From: Hypsibius dujardini
Lineage: Eukaryota; Tardigrada; Eutardigrada; Parachela; Hypsibiidae
DNA length: 20,876 bases
Direction: 5' to 3'
Assembly: GCA_001579985.1 (NCBI GenBank)
Contig: LRSR01003930.1
Coordinates: 1-20,876 of the forward strand
A model generated the notes under the pieces. That model made no database searches. It was not told the origin of the DNA and saw only the letters and a list, made by a program, of their open reading frames with translations. Position 1 is the stretch's first letter, and each line of letters opens with the position of its first letter. Below are positions 1-9,210 of this stretch, in pieces. Position numbers and translations under genes: made by a program.

Positions 1-45
1 GACAGACAGACAGACAGACAGACAGACAGGCACGCAGACAAACAT
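1..45. repeat. GACA tetranucleotide tract
   Basis: Seven or so uninterrupted GACA units followed by a few degenerate ones. It lies in the PAM intron that ends at the AG of 74-75. Same family as the other GACA/TGTC tracts in the window. Confidence 0.95.
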
Positions 46-75
46 TCAATTTGGATATGGTTTGATTATTTTTAG

Positions 76-1273
76 GTGATGTTTTGGTGGCGGTAAACGG
101 ACCAAGTGGAGTGCCTGGTGAGAGTCCACCCGTTCAGGGCATTTTGGTTAACGTTACAACTGGAACTGCCATCGGTATTTTCAACTCGAAGGTTAGTGTT
201 CGAACCTTGATTATATATTTACTTAGTTTTGTACATCCAAATATGGTTGTCAGTCTCAGACGTCAGGGTATGCTTAGCTTAACTTATCTCAAGTTTTTCC
301 TCTTCTCGCAGGTCACTCCCATGCAAAGCCCTCATGCGGTGGCGTATACTGCTGACCAGAGTTGCATATTCGTGGTCGAGCTCAACGGAAACATCCTCCA
401 ATTCCATCGAATCGGTTAGTTTCCTTCCTAACCAAGCATTCCCCAATTGCCATTGTCTGTCTGCCTGTCTGTCTGCCTGTCTGTAAGTCTGTCTGTCTGT
501 TTGTTTGTCTGTCTGTCTGTCTGTCTGTCTGCCTGCCTGCCTGTCTGCCTGCCTGTCTGTTTGACTAATTGTCTGTCTGGTTGTCTGGCTGTCTGTCTGT
601 CTGTTTGTCTGTTTGTCTGCCTGTCTGTCTGTCTGTCTGTCTGCCTGTCTGTCTGTCTGTCTGTTTGTCTGTTTGTCTGTGTGTCTGCCTGTGTGCCTGT
701 CTGTTTGTCTGTGTGTCTGTCTGTGTGTCTGTCTGCCTGTCTGTCTGTCTGTCTGTCTGTCCTACTGTCTGTCTGTCTGGTTGTCTGTCTGTCTGTCTAT
801 TTGACTAATTGTCTGGTTGTCTGTTTGTCTTATTTTCAGGTGCAGCACCGTTGAGTTCTTCAGACAACTCTCACAAGCACCTTCCGCATTCCGGCAAAGA
901 GTCCGACGCCTCGGCCACGCCCAGTTTTCTGGATCGTCTCTCGTCCAACCCCTTGACTCCACCGGAAGGCGGCTTCTCCTACCTCCTCTTGGGCATCTTT
1001 GTCGCGCCCGTCCTCCTCCTCTGCTGCGGCCTGGGCTTCTGTTGCCTCCGCAAGACGCGCACTCGCACCTCGCAGTCCAAGTGGAAGGACGCGCTGTATC
1101 AGTACCGAGGCTCCGCGAAGGGCGGCCCCAACGACCTCAAACTCAGCGGCGGCTTCAAAAGTTCCCGTGAGGGTTTCCGTCCGCTCCGGCAAGAGGAGAA
1201 GTTCGACGATGATAGCGACAGCGATGAAGAGGTTTTTTCCCCGCAAAAATCTCACAGGTCCAACTTGGCGTGA
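76..1273 (+). CDS. PAM: Peptidylglycine alpha-amidating monooxygenase, C-terminal exons (partial)
   Basis: Three exons: 76-191, 312-414 and 840-1273 (stop TGA 1271-1273); the 5' part lies outside the window. PAM makes C-terminally amidated neuropeptides in secretory granules: a monooxygenase (PHM) hydroxylates the terminal glycine and a lyase (PAL) cleaves it. Exon 1 (LVAVNGPSG..PPVQGILVN) and exon 2 (MQSPHAVAYTADQSCIFVVE) match the last blades of the PAL beta-propeller; compare LFAVNGK..PVQGFVMNF and DMPHDIVASEDGTVYIGDA in vertebrate PAM. Exon 3 has a Ser/His-rich linker, one transmembrane helix (GGFSYLLLGIFVAPVLLLCC, about 1000-1040) and a cytosolic tail (YRGSAKGG..KSSREGF..DDDSDSDEEVFSP) that mirrors the vertebrate tail (FRGKGSGG..RKGF..DGSESEEEYSAP). 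Splice phases (0, 1) join cleanly; donors are GTTAGT. The first intron is 120 bp with no in-frame stop, so retention would keep the frame. The second intron carries a long TGTC tract. The family call is firm; calling the enzyme bifunctional is inference from the family. Confidence 0.9.
453..832. repeat. TGTC/CTGT degenerate tetranucleotide tract in PAM intron
   Basis: About 380 bp of CTGT units with variants (CTGC, TTGT, CTGG). Substitutions are common but the 4-bp register is kept almost throughout, so all three frames read as Cys/Leu/Ser/Val-rich nonsense. It fills most of intron 415-839, ending just before the acceptor at 838-839. Confidence 0.97.
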
Positions 1274-1561
1274 TACCCCCCCCCCCTCCCATGTGAAATG
1301 ATGTCTGCACGCTGTTTCTGTCTGAATTGACTTCCCTCAGTTGAGAATTTCGTTTTACAGTTTGAACTCTTTGAACTCTTTGCACCTTTTCGGGAGATCA
1401 TTTTTCCTTTCTCTCTAACAGATGGACGCCCGTTCGTTTTTTAATTCCTGAAAGATGCAGCTTTTACGCGTTCACTTAGTGGGAGCACGTGGGCTTTTCT
1501 ACCTCGACTGTCAGTCTTCTCTTTAAAGTTTTTAGCATTTGTTTTATGAACCCGATGGGAT

Positions 1562-1567
1562 AATAAA
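1562..1567 (+). promoter_or_regulatory. PAM polyadenylation signal AATAAA
   Basis: A canonical AATAAA lies 289 bp after the PAM stop codon, just before the TGTC tract at 1589. This implies a 3' UTR of about 300 bp. The UTR contains a C run (1276-1287) and nothing else I recognise. Confidence 0.65.
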
Positions 1568-1588
1568 AACACGTTTAGCTTGCTGATC

Positions 1589-1766
1589 CTACTGCCTGCC
1601 TGCCTGCCTGCCTATCTGTCTGTCTGTCTGCCTGTCTACCTGCCTGCCTGTCTGTCTGTAAGTCTGCCTGCCTGTTTGTCTGTAAGTCTGTCTGCCTATT
1701 TGCCTGTCTGCCTGTCTGTGTGTGTGTCTGCCTGTCTGTTTGTGTGTCTGTGTGTCTGTGTGTCCA
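1589..1766. repeat. CTGC/CTGT tetranucleotide tract
   Basis: Degenerate tract opening with CTGC units and passing into CTGT and GTGT units. It lies between PAM and the anoctamin. Confidence 0.95.
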
Positions 1767-2089
1767 TCTAGTGGCTGGCTTGCTGTGTTGCTTGGATTAC
1801 GTGACCGGTTGTCATGCTTACTGGTAGTGCCTTAAACAGCAGCCCATCGCCATCATGTCTGACGGTGAATCGGTGCTGCATTGTATACCATCGTTACTGT
1901 CGAGAGACGTTCTTGAGAAATAATTTCCGACCGATTTTAACAGTTTTTATCATTTCCCTCCGATTCCACCAATCACGCCTGACAACGCCCTTTAGGTTTC
2001 CAGTTCTGCTTATCCATTATATACTCGAACATACGTTTACGATGTGCGCATTTTATTCCCTGCTGACGTCATTGCTCTTGGATTGTTAG
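1767..2089. other. Spacer upstream of anoctamin
   Basis: No supported gene. A 91-codon frame runs to the TAG at 2087-2089, but it shows no family resemblance and ends one base before the proposed anoctamin start. The anoctamin promoter and 5' UTR, or a 5' splice acceptor (TTGTTAG, 2083-2089), should lie here. No TATA box or other motif stands out. Confidence 0.5.
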
Positions 2090-2923
2090 ATGGCCTGGGG
2101 AAGATTCATAGCTTCAAAATCGTCTGGATACACCAAACTCCCGGTACATCAGTGGCCGCCCTGAAACTTTTAATTTAAAGTCTTAAATTGATGATGCTTC
2201 GCAGGAAAATGAGGAGCATCAGGAGTCGGTTAATATTCAACCGTTCGTCGCACTGCCAGAAAGAGACTTGCCTGGCCCGAGAATAACGACGACAAATGTC
2301 ACCGAAGTCACCGTCGATGTCGCCGCTGCTGTGGAGGAGGTCGACCCAACAAAGATCACACTTTTCCTCGATCAAATCCGCCCAATTGGTAAAACTCGAT
2401 TTTATATCAATAAAGAAGACTTTTTCATCTAAAATTGAGAAGAAAAGTAAAAATAGTAATCGGGCACTTCAGATTTCCTCCTCGTCTACGAAGTGAAAAA
2501 GGAAGAGGGTGATGGCGGCAACAAATTGGACCTCGCACAGAGGGACAATTTCTTCAGGGAAATGGAAATGCTCGGTGTGGAGACAGAAAAGGTTCGTTAA
2601 ATAATTAATTAATTAATTATCTGCTCGTTTTCATTTCACATTTTCTCTTCACAGACAAAGGCCATCCAAAAATCCGGTCACTCCACGTACTTTGTCAAGC
2701 TTCATCTGCCGTGGGATGTCGTCAAGGATTGGGCGGAGAAATTCCACATGCGTGTCCCGCTGCAAGAAGCTCCCGGGGAACTGATTAACTGGTCCCATAA
2801 GGCGCTCGAGTTTCTCGGCTTTGGAATTGCGAAAATGAACCCTATGCAGCAGATCGTTCCATTTCTACCGAAGCACTACTACACGGCTCAGTTTCGTGCA
2901 GACAGACTACAATTGTTAGTTAA

Positions 2924-2981
<58 letters not shown>

Positions 2982-3552
2982 AAGAGGGCAAGCAGCACTG
3001 CTTGACCGAATCATTATTAATGATGTATTCTTTGTTAGTTACATTTTTAATCAGGAGCCTGAAAAACTCTTCACTCGCCAGCAACGAAGTTACATTGTCA
3101 ATGAGATGCTCAAGTCTATAACATACGGTGACGAAAAGAGAGGTGAAGTAGGATTGCAGCGGCTCTTGAGCGACGGTGTCTTCCGAGCTGCTTTTCCCCT
3201 CCACGATGTAGGTAATGTGACCCTCAATTTTGGTGACGGTTAATTGCACCGTTTGTGGTTATTGACCGTTTCAAGAGCCGGGTATGTCTTGGTGTTACGT
3301 AGGGACCGCTCCAGGAAGACTTTCATGAACAGGTCATCAAAAAAGAGGAAGAGAATAACCAACGGCAAATACTCCGTGACTATTGGGCAGGTTTCCTGCA
3401 GTTCTTCCGGTATCAACCTATTGGACATATACGGGCCTATTTTGGCGAACAAGTGGCTCTATACTTCGCCTGGTTAGGTACGTTCGGATTGAACAGACAC
3501 AAAGACAAATAGTTAAACAGACGGATACAGACAGACAGACAGACAGACAGAA

Positions 3553-3593
<41 letters not shown>

Positions 3594-4137
3594 GGCAGAC
3601 AGCCACGCACACGCATACACATAGACACACAGCGACACAGGGAGACATGTATACAAATAGATCAAGCATAGTCATTCCAGGAGTCTGCTATGACCATTAT
3701 TGTATCTCATTGTGTTAGGGTTGTACACAGCATGGCTCATTCCTATTTCCATCGTGGGAGTCTTTGCATTTCTTTACGGTTACTTCAGCATACCGGATGA
3801 CCCCGTGGTGGAGGATATCTGCGCAAGTGGAACAAAATACAACATGTGTCCAGTTTGCGACCGATGCCCGTATTGGAAGTTGGAGCAAGCCTGTCCTGCC
3901 AAGAAACTGGGATATATGTTCGACAATGTCGGAACTTGTATTAACGCATTTTTATTATCGTTGTGGGGTAAGCTCTGAATGAGACAGAAAGACGGACACA
4001 CACACAGACTTACCTTCCGGCTGGCAGACATATACACAGACAAACAGACAGACAAACAGACAGGTAGGCAGACAGCCAGGCAGATACACAGACAAACAGA
4101 CAAATAGACAGACAGACATACAAACAGACAGACAGAG

Positions 4138-4172
<35 letters not shown>

Positions 4173-4924
4173 GAGTCAGACAGACATACAGACAGACAGA
4201 CAAACAGACAAACAGACAAACAGACAAACAGACAGACATACAGACAAGCAGGTATGCGTATAGAGAGCCAGGCAGATAGGCAGACAGGAAGATGGGCAAA
4301 ACTCCAAAACCAGAGGCAGATTTAGACTGACCCTTCTTTCAGCTGTTTTATTTGTGGAATCTTGGAAGAGAAAAAACGCGCAGTTGATCTATTTTTTCGA
4401 CTGCGACGATTATCAAGAAGAAGATGAACACCCCCGCGCGGAATTTGCTCGTGCTGCACCGAAGATTCGGCGAAATGCCGTAACTGGTCTTCTGGAGCCG
4501 TTCTTCCCGCCGACCCTCCTCATGCTTCGTCGTCTGGCTAGTTGGATCGCCAGTCTTTCCTTTGTGAGCATCCAGATCCAGTAAAGAATAACTCACTGAT
4601 ATGTCTCATGCTACTTGACAAATTACGGTTAAACACTGAACGCGTGATCTATCAGGGCGTCTCTGTTTGAAGGTGATGATAATTTTCATCGTTACCTTTG
4701 GAGTTATCCTTATACGCACTGCTCTCGGAGCCGAACTCACCAGGGAATACGGAATGGAAAGCCCAAACCGGAAGCTCGCCAATATAACTGCGGCTATCGT
4801 CAACGTAGTCACCATTCTCATACTGAACAAGGTTTACGTCGTTATCGCCCGAAAACTAACAGAATGGGGTCGGTAATAAGAAAAAAAGGCATCTGATTGT
4901 CTGTCTGTCTGTCTGTTTGTCTGT

Positions 4925-4957
<33 letters not shown>

Positions 4958-6679
4958 TTATCTGTCTGTGTGTCTGCCCATCTGCCTGTGTGTCTGTGTG
5001 TCTGTCTCTTTGTCTGTTTGTTTGTCTGTCTATAAGTCGTATTTGCTTCAGAAATGTACAGAACCGAGCGAGAACATGAAGACAGTCTTGCGTGGAAAGC
5101 TTACTGGTTCCAGTTCGTCAACACCTTCACCCCGATGTTCTACATTGCCTTCTTCAAAGGCCGGTTTGTCGGCTACCCCGGCCATCGGAGACGAATGGCG
5201 GGCATGCTGCTGGAGTCCTGCGACATCGGCGGTTGCTTCGCCGAAGTCGGCTTCCAACTGATCATCACCATGTGCGGGAAACAATTCGTCTCCAATTTCA
5301 TGGAGTTCGCCGTTCCGTAAGTGCTACTTTGAAGGAAGGAAATTTTAGTGACACGTTTGTTTAGAACACTTGGAAATTTCTCTCCTCCTTTTTTTGCGTG
5401 TTGTAGTGCAATGACGCATTATCTTCGGACGAGGAAAAAGCTTAACTCCAACACCGAACTGACCGCCACGTTCCTCGATCAGCAGTACAAGCTTGCGCCG
5501 TTCGAGGGACTCACTAGCGAATACATGGAAATGGGTAAGAGGTAAAACTTAAGTTGACGCAGCGAAGGAGACAGGGGGCGCACGTGTCGTAACTTTCACG
5601 TACGTACAAAACGCCTGTGTGCAAACGAGCAAGTGGCGCCCCCTGTCAATTTCTTCCTCTACGAGCAACTAATGATTCAGGTCTGACTTAATTCCTTCAT
5701 ACTCACAGTGATCCAGTTCGGATTCATCGTTCTCTTTGGAGCGGCGTTCCCCTTGGCGCCAATGTTCTCCCTGCTGAACAACATCTTCGAAATTCGTTTG
5801 GATGCTCGTAAATTAGTCGTTCAATCACGACGCCCTCTAGCGCGAAGGGCGCAGTCAATCGGGATTTGGTTTCTCGTTTTGCGATGGATGACCCTTCTCT
5901 CGGTTAGTATTGATTACTAGACTTGTTGAGAATTGACAGACAGACAGACATACAGGCAGGCAGACAGGTAGGCAGGCAGACAGGTAGGCAGGCAGACAGA
6001 CAGGCAGGCAGACAGACAGACAGACATACAGACAGGCAGACAGACAGACAGACAGACAGACAGACATACAGACATACAGGCAGGCAGACAGGTAGGCAGG
6101 CAGACAGGCAGACAGACAGATAGGCTGGCCTTTCTCACTTTTGGTACTAGCTAGCCGAAATAATTTTTTAATTCATTTAGGTTTGGGTGAATGTAAGTTT
6201 TGCTGATTCCTTTCCCGAGTTATGCGTTCGGCAATCGTCTCTGGCTGTGGACGCAAACGTGAATGGGGGGTTAATTGATACAGGCCTTTCTCATAGCGTT
6301 CACGTCGGAGTCCTTGACACACGTTCTCTACGCAGCGCAACATCAGGGGTCCACAAAAGGTTACACTAACTTCACGTTGGCCGTCGCGCCGCGAGAGACC
6401 ACTCACGAAAGTTGCCGGTAAAATTGTTTAATGATAAATGGCATAGAAAGGGAATGTACGCCAATGACGATTGCATGGCTGCAGTTATGAGGATTTCCGC
6501 GATCACAAAGGCTTTCTCAATAAGTTCCACTACGAGCTGGCGGTACTTCGGTTGGCATTCATCTTGTGCTACGTGGTTGGTTTTCTTGCCAGCTGTGTAC
6601 ATTCACTCTGTCTGTCTGTTTACCTGTTTGTCTGTCTGCCTGTTTGCCTGTCTGACTGTCTGTCTGCCTGTTTGTCTGC

Positions 6680-6710
<31 letters not shown>

Positions 6711-6755
6711 CCTATCTGTCTATCTGTATGTCTGTCTGTCTGTCTGTTTGTCTGC

Positions 6756-6798
<43 letters not shown>

Positions 6799-7209
6799 CA
6801 GAGATTTCTCACTGTCTGTTCTTCCTAGGCGTTGACGTACTTCATCAGCGGTGTGATCAGTGCTTTCATACCAGACACTCCAAAGGACATTCAAGACGCC
6901 CGAAAACGCCGCCGTTTTCTCGCCACACAGGCACTTCAGAGCACTCCTGCGGCCGCGAATGAGGCTTACGCCAGGGTTCGCACGTCAACGCAAATCAATC
7001 CGCTGGCGTTTCGGATGGCGACGAAGCCCTCGAAGCAACATCACCGTCACCGGTCGAACGACGCAAAAAGCCACCCGGAATCGATGAAGCATGAGCAGCA
7101 GCATCATCTTGATAAATCCTGGAAGAATCACACGGACCTGACTCCTGACGAGAGAAATTCCGCACCGGCAAGTTTAATGCCACTGGAAACCGAATCTAAA
7201 CCTCCTTGA
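2090..7209 (+). CDS. Anoctamin (TMEM16 family channel/scramblase)
   Basis: Exons: 2090-2143, 2205-2388, 2473-2591, 2655-2914, 3039-3207, 3303-3477, 3719-3967, 4343-4563, 4673-4868, 5052-5316, 5407-5534, 5709-5902, 6181-6192, 6284-6417, 6485-6575, 6829-7209. They total 2832 nt: 943 residues plus TGA, a normal size for the family. All joins are in phase with GT-AG ends. Anoctamins are ten-helix membrane proteins acting as Ca2+-gated chloride channels or lipid scramblases. The N-terminal dimerisation domain starts near residue 80 ([13 protein letters not shown]) and includes [17 protein letters not shown] and [18 protein letters not shown]1 is [21 protein letters not shown]. Ca2+-site residues seen are E627 (TM6), E669 and E672 (SEYMEM, TM7), E701 and D705 ([11 protein letters not shown]8). 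Ser623 stands where a conserved Asn of TM6 is usual. TM9-10 run from GIWFLVLRW to FIPDTPKDI; a basic, His-rich tail follows. The first exon ([18 protein letters not shown]) is the least certain. The subtype looks nearest ANO1-7. No clear AATAAA follows the stop. Confidence 0.92.
2925..2982. repeat. GACA tract in anoctamin intron 4
   Basis: Near-perfect GACA units within intron 2915-3038. A frame runs through it from the upstream exon and ends at 3005, but the splice pair (donor GTTAGT at 2915, acceptor AG at 3037-3038) restores [19 protein letters not shown], which fits the family. Confidence 0.95.
3516..3637. repeat. GACA tract with CA-rich tail in anoctamin intron 6
   Basis: GACA units to about 3600, then CACA/GACACA-like sequence. 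It lies inside intron 3478-3718. Confidence 0.95.
3982..4290. repeat. GACA tract in anoctamin intron 7
   Basis: About 300 bp of degenerate GACA/AACA/GGCA units filling most of intron 3968-4342. It is the longest GACA-oriented tract in the gene. Confidence 0.96.
4898..5034. repeat. TGTC tract in anoctamin intron 9
   Basis: CTGT units in intron 4869-5051. The orientation is opposite to the tracts of introns 4, 6 and 7, so the pre-mRNA carries complementary tracts on both sides of exons 8-9. Confidence 0.96.
5570..5647. repeat. Short inverted repeat in anoctamin intron 11
   Basis: GACAGGGGGCGC at 5570-5581 has a perfect 12-bp reverse complement at 5636-5647, with 54 bp between them, inside intron 5535-5708. 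It could be the ends of a very small MITE or a hairpin; no target-site duplication is clear. Confidence 0.6.
5934..6123. repeat. GACA tract in anoctamin intron 12
   Basis: GACA/GGCA units in intron 5903-6180, immediately upstream of the 12-nt microexon. Confidence 0.96.
6181..6192 (+). other. 12-nt microexon of the anoctamin (codes VWVN)
   Basis: The preceding exon ends in TM9 at ..RWMTLLS (5902, GTTAGT donor). Four codons after the acceptor ATTCATTTAG come V-W-V-N and then GTAAGT at 6193. The next acceptor (AG 6282-6283) gives [10 protein letters not shown]. The result [24 protein letters not shown] aligns without a gap to ANO1 GIWYNILRGIGKLAVIINAFVISF. All phases are 0. Reading on past GTAAGT gives unrelated sequence. 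The evidence is alignment and splice sites only. Confidence 0.85.
6606..6800. repeat. TGTC tract in anoctamin intron 15
   Basis: CTGT/TTGT units in intron 6576-6828. The orientation is opposite to the intron 12 tract, so the two bracket exons 13-15 as complementary repeats. Confidence 0.96.
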
Positions 7210-7264
7210 AACTGCAATGTAAATTAGCACCAACAGAACTGTACTTTCAAAATATGTTTCATGC

Positions 7265-7522
7265 GTGGCAGTGGCAGTGATAAATTTTGTGTGTGTGTGT
7301 GCTGCAAATCACTTGGAACTTTAACGTCCAGAGGTCACTTTCAAGCATTTTAGGTTTAATACCGAACTTTTGCGAAACAGTTTGAGATTTTATTGAGTGT
7401 AGTACTAGCGAACTTTCAGTTCTGCTCTGGCATTGTGAGTGGGGGGGAAAGTCGATCCACTCGAAATGATCATTTCGGAACAGAGAATTATCCGCGATGA
7501 ATCAATCGTTATTGCAGTGAAT
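7265..7522. repeat. Dispersed repeat, copy 1
   Basis: This stretch aligns in the same orientation with 15974-16248. Shared landmarks in order are GCTGCAA..CACTTGGAACT, CGTTTTAG/CATTTTAG with TTTAA.ACCGAA.TTTTGCGAAA, TTGAGATTTTATTGAGT, CGCTCGAAATGATTATT-like, CCGAACAGAGA and CCGTTATTGCGGTGAA-like. By eye identity is roughly three-quarters. There is no coding signal. It starts just after the anoctamin stop and may overlap its 3' UTR. TTTATT on the plus strand is AATAAA on the minus strand in both copies. Confidence 0.85.
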
Positions 7523-7575
7523 TAAATTCAAAAAATATTTAGATTAGCAATTTTCCTCTAAATGATTCAAACGTA

Positions 7576-7936
7576 CGAGGTAAAGGCCGTTAACCAGGCC
7601 GCTTTTAGAAATCGTAACTTAACCAGGCTGGTTTTTTCAACGTTGATTTCCCGGCGCTGCAGTGCTGCCATGCCATAACAGATGGCTTGAAAACATTCAG
7701 GAAACATTCTCTGATCCATTTTAGTTCGTTCCTAAGCCTCACGGTTCGAATTTGAGTCCAAAAAAGGAAGAGAAGAATCTCAATGGAGAAGCGTGCAAGT
7801 AGTCCGGTAGAGGCGCCACTTCGGTTCCATCTCCCGGGGTTGACTTCGCAAAAACGACTTATGCACCACCTGTTGGCCTACCGGCCTGGTTAAGTTAAGA
7901 TTTCTAAAAGGGGCCTGGTTAACGGCCTTTACCTCG
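7576..7936. mobile_element. MITE with 56-bp terminal inverted repeats, TA-flanked
   Basis: Left arm 7576-7631 begins CGAGGTAAAGGCCGTTAACC; right arm 7881-7936 is its reverse complement with 3 differences in 56. Both ends abut TA (7574-7575, 7937-7938), the target duplication of Tc1/mariner-type elements. The 250-bp core has no coding frame. This is a non-autonomous DNA transposon by structure; the superfamily is inferred from the TA alone. Confidence 0.85.
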
Positions 7937-7949
7937 TACCATTGAATGC

Positions 7950-8176
7950 GTACCGAAATTCGCCGTTTTCGATGACGGAATAGTGGAGGTCGTCTTTAAC
8001 GTTTTGGGGTATTTGACTCCATAATGAGGGCATGATAAGGCAATGTAAAAGTACATGGTCTTCTTAAAAGTAAAGCCCGGCAATTGCTGTTCCGCTTACT
8101 TGTTAGAGAAGGAGCCATTCCACTCCTGCCGTCCCCAAGGGTTGCGTGCTCGCATGACGGTTGTGGCGGACTGACT
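7950..8176 (-). pseudogene. Calpain relic: active-site-Asn exon, intron and next exon
   Basis: This aligns end to end with 20657-20876, the corresponding part of the intact calpain, in the same orientation. The first exon still reads [20 protein letters not shown] (intact gene: [20 protein letters not shown]), then a GTAAGC donor and the intron. The second exon reads SLWSQIPQNVKDDLHYSV.ENGEF, but the acceptor AG is lost and the Trp of GEFW is Arg. Because the intron is kept, it was copied as DNA and not by reverse transcription. The MITE at 7576-7936 lies at its broken downstream edge. Confidence 0.88.
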
Positions 8177-8234
8177 ACAGACGAGGCTAACTGGAATCTG
8201 GACAATTAATAAACGCCCAAAATCATTTTAACGG

Positions 8235-8260
8235 GTCTGTCTGTTTGTCTGTCTGTCTGA
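8235..8260. repeat. Short TGTC tract
   Basis: Six or seven CTGT units within the calpain-relic region. Confidence 0.8.
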
Positions 8261-8727
8261 CTTTTAATTTCGTCTAGCCATTTAAACAGCGCTTGCACCA
8301 CTTGTTGGAGATGCATTGTGGCATGCTCTCGGGCACAGGCAACTCTGTATTTGCTCAAAAATTTTCTCTTACAAAAATTGCAAGTTACGATTTTACTAGA
8401 CCGAATAATGCACGCATCTACGGCTGCAAGTTTCAGTCGGGATCTAGAAACATCATTGAAAATTACAGTATCATTTAAGTGTAAAATGTAAATATTTGCA
8501 CTTCGAGTCAAGGATGCTTTGTTATGGCTTAATTATTGCCTTGTTTGGCACACGAACATTTACGCATGACAAAGTGTGCCCGTATTACAACGTGGATTTT
8601 TTAGAAAAATATCGCCCAGTTTAATATAGTTTCAAAGTGCCTGGAACAGGGCAACTTTCAAGCCTATATTTGAGCGCTGGCTAGAATATAGTGTCCCGTT
8701 TATCCGTAGGGTCGTAACAATAGAAAA

Positions 8728-8822
8728 CTAGCTACCATCGACAATCCTGCCCGTCAGGTCCTCCGTCCCGCCGTCGAAGTTCTCGTAATAGCCATTGACC
8801 TTGGATACCAAAAAGTAAGCAG
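8728..8822 (-). pseudogene. Probable calpain relic: NGYYENFDGG exon
   Basis: Minus-strand reading KVNGYYENFDGGTEDLTGRI then DGS and a stop. Calpain protease cores have (K)LNGSYE.L.GG....EDFTGG. at this point, just upstream of the RNPWG exon, which matches the order with 7950-8176. The homologous exon of the intact gene is outside the window, so no direct comparison is possible. A further stretch near 8850-8945 (minus) reads YHYVEAWVRRISGRL, weakly like the calpain WRYGEWVDVVIDDRLP motif. Confidence 0.6.
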
Positions 8823-9206
8823 CATTAAAATGAAGTTTAATCACCGAATGATACCAGAGTCAGCCAAACGGTCAGCCTGCCACTGATTCGACGGACCCAT
8901 GCCTCCACATAGTGGTAATGCAAATATGCGTAGGCTGATATGACTGCCGAATAAACAATGACAATATGCAAAGTCCTAAATGAACATAAAAGCGGAGACC
9001 TTTGCGAACTCTGGAGCGCTGGTGCGCGATGAGGGCGACGCAACGGCGCCGTGTAAGGAGAGATACAACACCGGTGTGATTATTGGATCATTCGCAAACC
9101 CGGCGTAAACTATTCCACCAACAGATCGAGGTAGCGTGAGTTTGCTTTTACTTGCCCTTTCACACATCAAGCACAACCCTTCACAACCCGATAAATCAGG
9201 CACTGT
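8823..9206. other. Spacer without a supported gene
   Basis: Apart from the weak calpain-like reading at 8850-8945 there is nothing recognisable. Open frames here are short and antisense to the IRG gene, without family features. Confidence 0.4.
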
Positions 9207-9210
9207 CCTC

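Noticed and set aside
447-854. Long Cys/Leu/Ser/Val-rich frames (and Asp/Arg/Gln/Thr-rich ones on the other strand) over the tetranucleotide tracts here and in the other tracts
   Set aside because: They are the translation of a 4-bp repeat, which is open in all frames; they lie inside introns or spacers and carry no independent coding signal.
1814-2089. 91-codon frame just upstream of the anoctamin
   Set aside because: No recognisable domain and no splice link into the anoctamin frame; probably 5' flank or UTR.
2918-3060. Alternative anoctamin splice with donor at 2919 and acceptor at 3054
   Set aside because: It also keeps phase but drops four residues expected before the RSRIV-type motif; the GTTAGT donor at 2915 with acceptor 3037-3038 fits the family better.
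8206-8511. 101-codon minus-strand frame between the two calpain relic segments, with HLQQVVQALFKWLDE resembling the calpain (N)LF.IIQKAL... helix
   Set aside because: The resemblance is a dozen residues at best and runs into a tetranucleotide tract; not enough to call an exon.
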